A stretch of DNA of 64,000 nucleotides, taken from positions 1 to 64,000 of the forward strand of contig CAYXAA010000025.1 of the NCBI GenBank assembly GCA_964462985.1. The letters are read 5' to 3'. The notes beneath the pieces are model-generated. The model had not been told where the DNA came from, searched no databases, and saw only the letters and a list, made by a program, of their open reading frames with translations. This DNA is from CAYXAA01 sp964462985 (GTDB taxonomy: Bacteria > Pseudomonadota > Alphaproteobacteria > Rhizobiales > Stappiaceae). Below, piece after piece: positions 7,861 to 16,815 of the stretch (position 1 is its first letter; each line of letters opens with the position of its first letter). The position numbers and the translations under genes were made by a program.

Positions 7861-9579
7861 GTGACCGACGCTACCAAGACCGCTGCCTTCCTTGACCGGG
7901 CGATCGCCGCCGGGGCGGGGGAGCGGCCGGCCGATCTTGTTATCAAGAACGCCCGGCTGTTCAGCGTGATCGACGGCTCGATGACAGAGACCGACATCGC
8001 TATTGTCGGCGACCGGATCGTCGGCACCCATGCGCGCTACAGGGGCGCCGAGGAGATCGACGCCGGCGGGCGTGTGCTCGTTCCGGGCTTCATCGACACC
8101 CATCTCCACGTCGAATCGTCGCTGGTGACGCCGCTCGAATTTGACCGCTGCGTCCTGCCGCATGGGGTGACGACGGCGATCTGCGATCCGCACGAGATCG
8201 CCAATGTGCTGGGCGCCGAGGGGATCCGCTATTTCCTCGACTGCGCCGAGCGCCTGGTGATGGACCTGCGCGTCAACCTGTCGTCCTGCGTGCCGGCGAC
8301 GGCATTCGAGACGGCGGGTGCGAGGCTGGAGATTGAGGACCTCGAGCCGTTCCGCGGCCATCCGAAGGTGATCGGTCTCGCCGAGTTCATGAATTTTCCC
8401 GGCGTCGTCGCCCGCGACCCGGCTGTCCTTGCCAAGCTTGCCGCCTTCCAGGACGGCCACATCGACGGCCATGCACCATTGTTGTCGGGCCTTGGCCTCA
8501 ACGGCTATCTCTCCGCCCGGATCCGCACCGATCACGAGGCGACCAGCGCGGCGGAGGCACGGGAGAAGCTCGCCAAGGGCATGACGATCCTGATGCGCGA
8601 GGGATCCGTGTCGAAGGACCTCGACGCGCTCGCCGAAGTGCTGACCCCGGATACCGCTTCCTTCATGTGTCTTTGCACCGACGACCGGAACCCGCTCGAC
8701 ATCGCGGAGGAAGGTCATCTCGACTCCATGATCCGCCGGCTGATCGCCAAGGGGATCAGGCCACAGGACGCCTATCGGGCTGCGAGTTGGTCGGCCGCCA
8801 CCGCCTTTGGCCTGCGCGACCGCGGTCTCATAGCGCCCGGCTGGCGCGCCGATCTGGTGCTGCTCGACGACCTTCGGGACTGTCGGGTTCACAGCGTGAT
8901 CGCCGGCGGCCGACCTGCCACCGGGGCGGCATTCGATGCGCGAGAACCAGTGGCGCCGGTCGGGCTCGACAGTGTCCATGTGCCGCCGCTGACAACCGAC
9001 GCCTTCGCCGTTCCGGCAGTCGGCGGAAACGAGCGGCCGGTGATCGGCGTGGTGCCAGGGCGGATCATCACCGAGCATCTCCGCCGGTCGCTGCCGGTGA
9101 CGGACGGGCAGGTGACGGCCGATCCGACGCAGGACGTGGTCAAGGTCGCTGTTGTCGAGCGTCACGGCAAGAACGGCAACATCGGGGTCGGCTTCGTCGC
9201 CGGCTTCGGGCTGACGCAAGGGGCGATCGCCGCCTCGGTCGGCCACGACAGCCACAACATCTGCGTCGTCGGGGCCGACGACCCTTCGATGGCAACCGCG
9301 GTGGCGCGGCTGGCGGCGCTGAAGGGCGGCTTCGTGGTTGCGGACGACGAAAGGGTCCTCGCCGAGCTCGCGTTGCCGCTCGCCGGGCTGATGAGCCTCG
9401 AGCCGTTCGAGACGGTGCGGGAAAGTCTGGAGCACCTGCGCATTGCCGCAATGTCGCTCGGCTGCACCCTGCAGGAGCCGTTCCTGCAGGTGGCGTTCCT
9501 GCCACTGCCGGTGATCCCGCATCTGAAGATCACCGACCGCGGCATGTTCGACGTTGACCGGTTCGCGCTGATTGACTGA
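7861..9579 (+). CDS. ade: Adenine deaminase
   Basis: Metal-dependent amidohydrolase converting adenine to hypoxanthine and ammonia for purine salvage or nitrogen scavenging. The 572-residue protein has the Ade layout: a small beta-sandwich segment, the metal-binding GFIDTHLHVESS motif (His 81 and 83), the DPHEIANVLG stretch (109-118), LAEFMNFPGV, the GHAPLLSG metal-site segment and CTDDRNP, then the Ade-specific C-terminal domain with GFGLTQGAIAASVGHDSHN. I chose the GTG at 7861, which has GAGGA 7 nt upstream; another GTG at 7813 would add 16 residues without a clear ribosome-binding site. It is transcribed away from the fructose operon and appears monocistronic. Confidence 0.93.
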   Translation: MTDATKTAAFLDRAIAAGAGERPADLVIKNARLFSVIDGSMTETDIAIVGDRIVGTHARYRGAEEIDAGGRVLVPGFIDTHLHVESSLVTPLEFDRCVLPHGVTTAICDPHEIANVLGAEGIRYFLDCAERLVMDLRVNLSSCVPATAFETAGARLEIEDLEPFRGHPKVIGLAEFMNFPGVVARDPAVLAKLAAFQDGHIDGHAPLLSGLGLNGYLSARIRTDHEATSAAEAREKLAKGMTILMREGSVSKDLDALAEVLTPDTASFMCLCTDDRNPLDIAEEGHLDSMIRRLIAKGIRPQDAYRAASWSAATAFGLRDRGLIAPGWRADLVLLDDLRDCRVHSVIAGGRPATGAAFDAREPVAPVGLDSVHVPPLTTDAFAVPAVGGNERPVIGVVPGRIITEHLRRSLPVTDGQVTADPTQDVVKVAVVERHGKNGNIGVGFVAGFGLTQGAIAASVGHDSHNICVVGADDPSMATAVARLAALKGGFVVADDERVLAELALPLAGLMSLEPFETVRESLEHLRIAAMSLGCTLQEPFLQVAFLPLPVIPHLKITDRGMFDVDRFALID

Positions 9580-9885
9580 GACGCGCCGACAGCCGGCCGC
9601 GCCCGGACCCGCTGGCCAAATTCGCCAGCTTCCTTATCTTGATCCAATGGAGAAAAAGTTGCGCGGTTGCCGTTCGGTCACTGATTGACGCACACGGAAG
9701 GCCCGCGCATCTTCCGGCAGGATCCTGCGTGGCAGGCGCGATCTCGATGATCGGTTGGGCTGGTCTGGTGAGCGGCAGACAGCGGGTCGGTCTGCCTGCG
9801 GCGCGGATCCGATGGAGGCGGCGCGGTGTGGGGGACCGCCGACAATGCCGGACGCTGCGGCGGCCGAACGGGAGGAAACCAGACG
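9580..9885. other. 306-bp intergenic region, ade to acyl-CoA ligase
   Basis: No convincing gene is seen. The first part holds a hairpin that may end ade transcription (9611-9629). The last 20 bp carry the ligase ribosome-binding site GGGAGGAAA. The middle shows no strong inverted repeat or promoter-like pair I can defend. Confidence 0.5.
9611..9629 (+). terminator. Possible terminator after ade
   Basis: GCTGGC and GCCAGC form a 6-bp stem with a 7-nt loop 32 bp after the ade stop codon, followed by the pyrimidine-rich TTCCTTATCTT. The short stem makes this a modest candidate. Confidence 0.4.
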
Positions 9886-11550
9886 ATGACCAGCGAGGCC
9901 GAAGCCTGGCGTGCGGGCTTTGAACCGAAGCCGACACCCTTCTATCTGGACGAGTCCGTCCGCCGTTACGGCGATCGGCCCGCGGTGGACTTCCTCGGCC
10001 GGACATGGAGCTACGGCGAGATCGGCACTCTGGTCGAGCGTACGGCGGCCGGACTGGAGGCGATGGGAGTTCGCAAGGGCGTCAAGGTCGGGCTTTGTCT
10101 ACCGAATACGCCCTATTTCACGATCTTCTACTTCGCGGTGCTGAAGCTGGGGGGCACGGTCGTCAACTTCAACCCGCTCTACGTCGAGCGCGAAATCTCG
10201 TTCCAGGCGCGCGACGCCGAGGCGCGCATCATGGTGACTCTCGACCTCAAGGTGATCTACGACAAGGTCGAACAGGTGCGGCGCGAGGGCATCCTCGACA
10301 CCATCATCGTCTGCCCGATGGCCGATATCCTGCCGCAGCCGAAGAAGCTGCTGTTCATGCTGTTCAAGGGCAGCGAGCGGGCCAAAATCCCGAACGACGC
10401 GGCGCATCCGCGGTTTGCCTCTTTGCTCTCACACGGCGCACGGCCCAAACCGGTCGACATCGATCCCGACGAGGATGTCGCAGTGCTGCAGTACACCGGC
10501 GGCACGACAGGCATTCCCAAGGGGGCGATGCTGACGCACGCGAACCTGTCGGCCAATATCGAGCAGATGCAATGCCTCTTTGGCCAGGCCGACAAGGGGC
10601 GCGAGAAGATGCTGTGCGTGCTGCCATTCTTCCACGTCTTCGCGATGACGGTGGCGCAGAATCTCTCGATCGTTCTCGGCGCCGAGATGGTGTTGATGCC
10701 GCGCTTCGAGCTGAAGGCGCTGCTCGACACCATCAAGCGCAAGAAGATCACCCTGTTCCCCGGCGTGCCGACGATCTACACCGCGATCAACAACGCCGAG
10801 GCGGCCAAGAACTACGACCTGACCACGATCAAGCTGTGCATATCCGGCGGCGCGCCGCTGCCGGTCGAGGTGAAGTCGCGGTTCGAGGCGATCACCGGCT
10901 GCGTGCTCGTCGAGGGCTACGGGTTGACGGAGGCCTCCCCGGTGGTGTCATGCAACCCTCTCGACGGCACCGCGCGGGCCGGCTCGATCGGCAAGCCGGT
11001 GCCCGGCACGAGCGTCGAGTTCCGCTCGCTGGAAACGCCGGGCGAGACCGTACCCCAGGGCGAGAAGGGCGAACTTGTGGTGATCGGTCCGCAGGTGATG
11101 AAGGGCTACTGGAACCGGCCAGAGGAGACCGCGCGCACGATCGAGAACGGCGCGCTTCACACCGGCGACGTCGGCTACCAGGATGCCGATGGCTTCATCT
11201 ATCTGGTCGATCGGATCAAGGACCTCATCATCTGCTCCGGCTACAACGTTTATCCGCGCGTGATCGAGGAAGCGCTCTATCAGCACGAGGCTGTCGAGGA
11301 GGCGATCGTGATCGCGGTCGCCGACCCTTACCGTGGCCAGGCACCGAAAGCGTTCGTCAAGCTGAAGGCCGGCGCATCCGCGGATGCGGCCGAACTGTCT
11401 GCGTTCCTGAAGGAGCATCTGTCGCCGATCGAGCGGCCGCGCGAGATCGAGTTCCGCGAATCGCTGCCAAAGACGATGGTCGGCAAGCTATCCAAGAAGG
11501 AACTGCAGGAGGAGGAAAGGGCGAAGCAGGAGGCGGTTGCGGTGGAGTAG
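9886..11550 (+). CDS. Long-chain fatty acid-CoA ligase (AMP-forming)
   Basis: Activates fatty acids to acyl-CoA through an acyl-adenylate, the first step of beta-oxidation; probably at the inner face of the membrane. The 554-residue protein carries the ANL-superfamily motifs: the P-loop YTGGTTGIPKG (203-213), GYGLTE (344-349), the TGD of HTGDVGY, and VDRIKDLI with the hinge region, plus a C-terminal Lys in PKTMVGKLSKKEL. The ATG at 9886 follows GGGAGGAAACC; the in-frame upstream ATG at 9826 lacks this. It is FadD-like. A FadL-type outer membrane porin gene is also in the window (30.8-32.1 kb), which would feed it substrate. Confidence 0.9.
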   Translation: MTSEAEAWRAGFEPKPTPFYLDESVRRYGDRPAVDFLGRTWSYGEIGTLVERTAAGLEAMGVRKGVKVGLCLPNTPYFTIFYFAVLKLGGTVVNFNPLYVEREISFQARDAEARIMVTLDLKVIYDKVEQVRREGILDTIIVCPMADILPQPKKLLFMLFKGSERAKIPNDAAHPRFASLLSHGARPKPVDIDPDEDVAVLQYTGGTTGIPKGAMLTHANLSANIEQMQCLFGQADKGREKMLCVLPFFHVFAMTVAQNLSIVLGAEMVLMPRFELKALLDTIKRKKITLFPGVPTIYTAINNAEAAKNYDLTTIKLCISGGAPLPVEVKSRFEAITGCVLVEGYGLTEASPVVSCNPLDGTARAGSIGKPVPGTSVEFRSLETPGETVPQGEKGELVVIGPQVMKGYWNRPEETARTIENGALHTGDVGYQDADGFIYLVDRIKDLIICSGYNVYPRVIEEALYQHEAVEEAIVIAVADPYRGQAPKAFVKLKAGASADAAELSAFLKEHLSPIERPREIEFRESLPKTMVGKLSKKELQEEERAKQEAVAVE

Positions 11551-11701
11551 GGCCGTTGTAGGGATTGCATGTTCCCCGGGCGGCACATTCCTTTGCCCAA
11601 CCGGATTGTTGACGGTCGAGATCGGAGCGGTCACGTCCCGCTTGAGCGACCGCCGCTGACTTGCCATCGTCGTGCCCCGACCTGGCGATGAGGACATGAC
11701 C

Positions 11702-12580
11702 ATGACCGTCGATCTGCCCCCCTATCTCACCACCCGTGAGATGGCCGACCTCATCCGGGTCAAGGAACGCAAGATCTACGACCTGGCAGCGGCGGGCGAG
11801 ATCCCCCATACCCGGGCGACCGGCAAGCTGCTGTTTCCCCGCGACCTCGTGCTGAACTGGATCGCCAACGCCAGCGAGACCCCCACTGGCGAGCCGGCGC
11901 GGCCGCTGGTCCTGCTCGGCAGCCACGATCCGCTGCTGGAGTGGGCGGCGCGCGAATCGGGCTCCGGATTGGCGACCTTGTTCGATGGCAGCCTCGATGG
12001 CCTCACCCGTTATGAGGCGCACGAAGGGCTTGCGGCGGGGGTGCATGTGGTCGAGACCGAGGGCTGGAACGTGGAGACCGTCAAGGCACGGTTCCGCTAC
12101 CGACCGGTCGTCCTCGTCGAGTGGGCCTGGCGTAGCCGTGGCTTCATCGTCCCTGCCGGCAATCCCGCCGGGATCCGCAGCCTGGCCGATCTGGCGGGAA
12201 AGCGTCTGGTCCGGCGCCAGCCGCAGTCCGGCAGCCAGCTCCTGCTCGAGCGCCTGATTGCCGAGGACGATCGCAATCTCGGCAGCCGCATCGTTGACGG
12301 CGGCCTGGCGCGAGACGAGCGCGAAGCGGCGCTTGCGGTTCTGTCCGGCGGCGCGGACGTGGCCTTCGGCCTCCTTGCCTCGGCACGGCAGTTCAGGCTC
12401 GACTTCGTTCCGGTCTGTGAGGAGCGATTCGACCTGCTTGTCGGCCGGCGCGACTGGTTCGATCCGCCGCTGCAGGCGCTTTTGCGGTTTTGCCGCGGCG
12501 AGGCGTTTCAGCATATGGCGGAGCAGCTCGGCGGCTATCGCATCGATGGCCTCGGCACGCCACACTTCAATGGCGCCTAG
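11702..12580 (+). CDS. Excisionase-type helix-turn-helix regulator with periplasmic-binding-like domain
   Basis: Two-domain cytoplasmic protein of 292 residues with no signal peptide. Residues 10-55 form an excisionase/MerR-like DNA-binding domain (YLTTREMADLIRVKERKIYDLAAAGEIPHTR). From about 65 onward it resembles the PBP-like domain related to molybdate/tungstate-binding proteins, with LFDGSLDGLTRYEAHEGLAAGVHV near the front and NPAGIRSLADLAGKRLVRRQ in the middle. I chose the second ATG (11702) because GAGGA lies 7 nt upstream; ATG 11696 is too close. This architecture is found near molybdoenzyme and molybdate-uptake genes, and the next gene encodes a molybdopterin-binding subunit, so a molybdenum- or oxyanion-responsive regulator is a reasonable inference. 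The ligand is unknown. Confidence 0.75.
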   Translation: MTVDLPPYLTTREMADLIRVKERKIYDLAAAGEIPHTRATGKLLFPRDLVLNWIANASETPTGEPARPLVLLGSHDPLLEWAARESGSGLATLFDGSLDGLTRYEAHEGLAAGVHVVETEGWNVETVKARFRYRPVVLVEWAWRSRGFIVPAGNPAGIRSLADLAGKRLVRRQPQSGSQLLLERLIAEDDRNLGSRIVDGGLARDEREAALAVLSGGADVAFGLLASARQFRLDFVPVCEERFDLLVGRRDWFDPPLQALLRFCRGEAFQHMAEQLGGYRIDGLGTPHFNGA

Positions 12581-12828
12581 CGCGCGCAACGGATGTACGA
12601 ACCGGCCATCCGTCGCCGCTCCGGGTCATGATCGAAAGGGAGTTGTAACCGCAAGCCCCCTTGGCGGCCGGCGGCCGATGCGGCTAAGGTCCACAGTGAC
12701 GGTCCTGACCGCCCCGGATTCCGGCCGCGCCTGTCGGCCGGTTCGCACAGGATTTCCAGCGCTGTGGCGGTCGGACACGCTCTTCGAACCATCCCGACCC
12801 GACGGGATTCCCATACGAGGCCAAGCAG

Positions 12829-15174
12829 ATGAACGAGATGGTGCAGAAGAAGTTCGGCATGGGCGCTCCGGTCCGCCGCAAGGAGGACGCCGCCTTCGTG
12901 ACCGGGCACGGCCACTATGTCGATGACTACCGGCCCGAAGGCACGCTCTATGCCTATGTGCTGCGTTCGCCGGTCGCCCATGCCCGATTTACCCTTGGCG
13001 ACCTGACGGCCGCGCGCGAGGCGCCGGGCGTGAAGCTGGTCCTGACGGCGGCGGATATCGCCGACACCAACCAGATGCCGACCAAGGCAGTGATGCCCCA
13101 GGTCGATGGCACCAAGCATGCTGTGCCGCCTCGCCCGGTCCTGTGCAGCGACACGGTGCGCCACGTCGGCGACGGCATCGCCTTCATCGTGGCCGAGACG
13201 CTGAACGACGCCAAATCGGCAGCAGAGCTGATCGAGGTCGACTACGATCCGCTCGACGTCGTGGTGTCGACGGCCGGTGCGCTCGAGCCCGGTGCGCCGT
13301 TGGTATGGCCGGAGATGGGGACCAATCGCGCCTTTACGCTCGGGCACGGCGACAAGGACAAGACCGACGCCGCCTTTGCGGCCGCTGCCCGGGTCAGCCG
13401 CATCGAGGTGACAAACAACCGCCTCGTCGCCAACTACATGGAGCCGCGCGGCTCGGTTGCCGAATACGACAAGTCCACCGGCCGCTGGACGCTCACCGTC
13501 GGTACCCAGGGCGGTCACGGCATTCGCGACGTCATTGCCGAGGATATCCTCAAGATCGATCCGGCGCGGCTACGTGTGGTGACGCCGGATGTCGGCGGTG
13601 GCTTCGGCACCAAGATCTTCGTGTATCGCGAATACCCGCTGTGCATGATCGCGGCCGAGCGACTCGGCCGGCCGGTGAAGTGGATTTCTGAGCGCACCGA
13701 GCATTTCCTCGGAGACGCCCAGGGGCGCGACAATGTGACGACGGCAGAGGTGGCTCTCGACGCCGACGGCAAGTTCCTCGGCCTCAGGGTCCACGTGATC
13801 GCCAACATGGGCGCCTACCTCCACCAGTTCGGCCCGTTCATTCCCTGGGTCGGCACGACGATGTCGACCGGCCTCTACGACATTCCCGCGCTTCACGTCA
13901 CCGTGGACGGCGTCTTTACCAACACCTTGCCGGTCGATGCCTATCGCGGTGCCGGGCGGCCGGAGGCGGCCTATCTGATCGAGCGCCTGGTGGAGAAGGC
14001 GGCGCGCGACCTGGGCCTCTCATCCGACGAGATCCGCCGTCGCAACTTCATCCCGCCGACCAAGCTGCCCTACACCACCCCGACCGGTCGCATGTACGAC
14101 ACCGGCGAGTTCGAGGGTCACATGCAAAAGGCGATGGAGGTGGCGGATTGGGCCGGGTTCGAGGCGCGTGCCAGGGAAAGCGAGGCGAACGGCCGCTACC
14201 GCGGAATCGGCATGTGCTGCTATGTCGAGGCCTGCGCCTTTCCCGGCTCCGAGGAGGCGACGGTTGAGCTCGGCACCGACGGTTCCGTCACGCTGCTGAT
14301 CGGTACGCAGACGAACGGGCAGGGCCATGCCACCGCCTACGGCCAGATCGTGGCCGAGGAATTGGGAATTGACCTCGACAAGATCAACTTGGTCCAGGGT
14401 GACACCGACCGCGTACCGAACGGCGGCGGCACGGGCGGCTCGCGCTCGATCCCGCTCGGCCTACCGTCGGTGCTCGGCGCATCCAAGAGCCTCGTCAAGA
14501 AAATCAAGGACGTCGCGGCCGATCGTCTGGAGGTCGGCGCCAGCGATCTCGAACTCGCCGGCGGTGAGGTCCGCGTCGTGGGAACCGACCGGGCGATGAC
14601 GCTCGCTGAGGTTGCGGCTGCCTCCTCCGGTCCGCTCAGCGCGCGCGACGAGGTCAAGCAGGCCGAATGCACCTACCCGAACGGCACGCATGTCTGCGAG
14701 GTCGAGATCGACCCGGAGACCGGCGTCACCCACGTCGTGAACTACGTCATCGTGGATGACTTCGGAGTGGTGGTGAACCCGATTCTGCTCGCGGGTCAGG
14801 TCCACGGCGGTGCCGCCCAGGCGATCGGCCAGGCCCTGATGGAAAGCACGGTCTACGATGAAAGCGGCCAGCTCGTCACCGCCTCCTTCCTGGACTACTG
14901 GATGCCGCGGGCCGGCGACTTGCCGCCGTTCCACTTCGAGACGCGCAACGTGCCCTCGACCACCAATGCGCTCGGCATCAAGGGTGCCGGCGAGGCCGGC
15001 ACGATCGGCGGCTGCGCGGCGGTGATGAATGCGGTTGAAGATGCGTTGAGGCGCGGGGTCGGCGTCGAGCATATCGACATGCCGGCGACGCCCCTCAGGG
15101 TCTGGCAGGCGATCCAGAGCGCGGGCACGAATCAGGGCGTTCGGCACGCCGACACTCGCAGGGAACGGCTCTAG
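12829..15174 (+). CDS. Xanthine dehydrogenase/CO dehydrogenase-family molybdopterin-binding subunit (CoxL form II-like)
   Basis: Large catalytic subunit of a molybdenum hydroxylase, 781 residues. It has the Ald_Xan_dh N-terminal domain (about 20-130), the molybdopterin-binding GGGFG (256-260), and the active-site loop AYRGAGR (371-377). That loop is the form II signature; genuine aerobic CO dehydrogenase has AYxCSFR, so CO oxidation is unlikely. The catalytic Glu is present in KGAGEAG (about 722). The ATG at 12829 has GAGG 8 nt upstream. No medium (FAD) or small (2Fe-2S) subunit gene is adjacent, so this subunit is orphaned here. The preceding regulator may respond to molybdate. The substrate, perhaps an aldehyde or N-heterocycle, cannot be read from sequence. 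Confidence 0.85.
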   Translation: MNEMVQKKFGMGAPVRRKEDAAFVTGHGHYVDDYRPEGTLYAYVLRSPVAHARFTLGDLTAAREAPGVKLVLTAADIADTNQMPTKAVMPQVDGTKHAVPPRPVLCSDTVRHVGDGIAFIVAETLNDAKSAAELIEVDYDPLDVVVSTAGALEPGAPLVWPEMGTNRAFTLGHGDKDKTDAAFAAAARVSRIEVTNNRLVANYMEPRGSVAEYDKSTGRWTLTVGTQGGHGIRDVIAEDILKIDPARLRVVTPDVGGGFGTKIFVYREYPLCMIAAERLGRPVKWISERTEHFLGDAQGRDNVTTAEVALDADGKFLGLRVHVIANMGAYLHQFGPFIPWVGTTMSTGLYDIPALHVTVDGVFTNTLPVDAYRGAGRPEAAYLIERLVEKAARDLGLSSDEIRRRNFIPPTKLPYTTPTGRMYDTGEFEGHMQKAMEVADWAGFEARARESEANGRYRGIGMCCYVEACAFPGSEEATVELGTDGSVTLLIGTQTNGQGHATAYGQIVAEELGIDLDKINLVQGDTDRVPNGGGTGGSRSIPLGLPSVLGASKSLVKKIKDVAADRLEVGASDLELAGGEVRVVGTDRAMTLAEVAAASSGPLSARDEVKQAECTYPNGTHVCEVEIDPETGVTHVVNYVIVDDFGVVVNPILLAGQVHGGAAQAIGQALMESTVYDESGQLVTASFLDYWMPRAGDLPPFHFETRNVPSTTNALGIKGAGEAGTIGGCAAVMNAVEDALRRGVGVEHIDMPATPLRVWQAIQSAGTNQGVRHADTRRERL

Positions 15175-15204
15175 GCGCGATCCGGCGCAGCCCGCCCTAT
15201 CGCC

Positions 15205-15219
15205 GGCAACAGAGTTGCC
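15205..15219 (+). terminator. Possible small terminator after the molybdopterin subunit gene
   Basis: GGCAAC-AGA-GTTGCC forms a 6-bp stem with a 3-nt loop 30 bp after the stop codon, followed by TTAGTATTT. Weak but well placed. Confidence 0.4.
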
Positions 15220-15376
15220 TTAGTATTTCGACGTAGTCAGCGGACGGTCCCTCGATGTTGAGCGGGCGCCCGCTGGCGCTGCATCTGGGCTCGACGTTCG
15301 ACCGGCCATTCCACCTTGAGCGGAATCGCTGAAGCCACGTCAATTTCGCGGGCTCGGGGCGTGTCGAGGGTGCGAT

Positions 15377-16663
15377 ATGGCGAGCCGCTACGATGAGGAC
15401 ACCGGGTTTCTGACCCGCCACTCATTCGACGATCTGGCGCTGCAGCATCTGCATGCGGCGTCGGCGATCGCGCCATGCCTGCTGATCGTCATCGATCTGA
15501 CCCCGCTGCTTCGGATGCGGGCGCTGCTCGATGCCAGGGAGATCGATTGGAGCCTTGCCGAGATTGCGCGGCGAATCCGCGCCGTCATGCCGGGGAAGAG
15601 CCTGGTTGGCCGCGGCCTCAACGAGCTGATCTGCCTGATCCCGCAGATCACCGATTCCTCCGACATGGTCGCCGATCTGGCCCGGCTCCTCGACAGGCCG
15701 TACGTGTCGGACGAGGGGCGAACCTTCGACCTGCCGTGCCGCACGCTGATCTTCACCTATCCGATGGACGGCTTCGACCTCGAGGATCGGCACGAGGTTG
15801 GGAAGGTCGTCAACGCCTTGATCGATCGCAATCATCAGGTCCACGGCGCGCGGTGGTTCTGGGTGACGCCTGAGGACGTCGCCGCGATCCGGCAGTGGCT
15901 CAAGATTGACCGGCTGCTGTTGGATGCCGCGCTGCAGGACGAGTTCACACTGGTCTATCAACCGCGCGTTGACATGCGCGACGGCCGGATCATCGGGGCC
16001 GAGGCGCTGCTGCGCTGGACGAATTCAGAGATCGGAGAGGTGCCGCCGGCGACCTTCATCCCGCGGGCCGAGCAGACCGGGGCGATCCACGGCCTGACCC
16101 GCTGGGTAATGCGCCGGGCCGCGAACGATCTGGCTGCCTTCGTTGACCAGGTCGACGACTTTCGCCTCAGCATCAACATCAGCACGTCCAACATCCGCGA
16201 CCATTCGTTTCCGGCGGACGTGTGCGAGATCTTCCGCGCTGCCGGAGCCGATCCCGCGCGGGTCGATTTCGAGCTGACCGAGACGCAGCTGATGGAGAGC
16301 CACGTTGAGGCGTCCAAGGTGCTGGGTGAACTGAAGCGGCTCGGCGCGCGCGTTGCGATCGACGATTTCGGCACCGGCTATTCGTCGCTTTCAATGATTT
16401 CGTTTATGCCATTCGACTGCCTCAAGATCGACCGCAGCTTCGTTGCCGGCATCGACCGGGGCAGCGATGTCGGGCACCGTGCGCGCGAAGTGATCCGCAG
16501 CATTCATCGCCTCGGCTGTGCCTGCGACATGATGACGATCGCCGAAGGCGTCGAAAACGAAGAGCAAATGGGGATGCTCAAGGACGATATCGGCTGCCAC
16601 TTCGGCCAGGGCTACTATTTCGGTCGGCCGATGGGCTTTTCGGAGTTTGCAAAGCGGCTTTGA
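15377..16663 (+). CDS. EAL-domain cyclic-di-GMP phosphodiesterase with degenerate GGDEF domain
   Basis: Predicted to hydrolyse c-di-GMP to pGpG. The 428-residue cytoplasmic protein has no membrane segment. Residues 1-170 look like a GGDEF fold in which the signature loop is GRGLNELICLIP (78-89), so cyclase activity is not expected. The EAL domain (about 180-428) keeps the catalytic set: EALLRW (209-214), an Asn in SINIS, Glu in ELTE, DDFGTGYSS, Lys in LKIDRSF, AEGVE and the FGQGYYFGRP end. The ATG at 15377 follows GAGGG. Upstream and downstream genes are in the same orientation but separated by 150-200 bp, so it is probably its own transcription unit. Confidence 0.9.
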   Translation: MASRYDEDTGFLTRHSFDDLALQHLHAASAIAPCLLIVIDLTPLLRMRALLDAREIDWSLAEIARRIRAVMPGKSLVGRGLNELICLIPQITDSSDMVADLARLLDRPYVSDEGRTFDLPCRTLIFTYPMDGFDLEDRHEVGKVVNALIDRNHQVHGARWFWVTPEDVAAIRQWLKIDRLLLDAALQDEFTLVYQPRVDMRDGRIIGAEALLRWTNSEIGEVPPATFIPRAEQTGAIHGLTRWVMRRAANDLAAFVDQVDDFRLSINISTSNIRDHSFPADVCEIFRAAGADPARVDFELTETQLMESHVEASKVLGELKRLGARVAIDDFGTGYSSLSMISFMPFDCLKIDRSFVAGIDRGSDVGHRAREVIRSIHRLGCACDMMTIAEGVENEEQMGMLKDDIGCHFGQGYYFGRPMGFSEFAKRL

Positions 16664-16815
16664 CAACGGCCGTTGGCAGGCATTCGCGAAACGCAATGGT
16701 GCCATGCTCGTGGCGAATGCTATCGTCGCCGGCGCTTGTCCTACAACGCGCTTCCGCGCGGATCCCCCGCACCCTGCCAGGAAGACCAAGCCGGGCCCCT
16801 TGGGAAGGAACAACA

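Noticed and set aside
7819..9522. 567-codon open frame antisense to adenine deaminase
   Set aside because: No start signal and no recognisable motif; deaminase metal-site motifs are on the plus strand.
12721..12741. CCGGCCG...CGGCCGG inverted repeat between the regulator and the molybdopterin subunit gene
   Set aside because: Seven-bp GC-only stem without T-run, common by chance in GC-rich DNA; not called a terminator.
12829..15174. Calling this gene an aerobic CO dehydrogenase large subunit (coxL)
   Set aside because: Active-site loop is AYRGAGR, not AYxCSFR, and medium and small subunits are missing.
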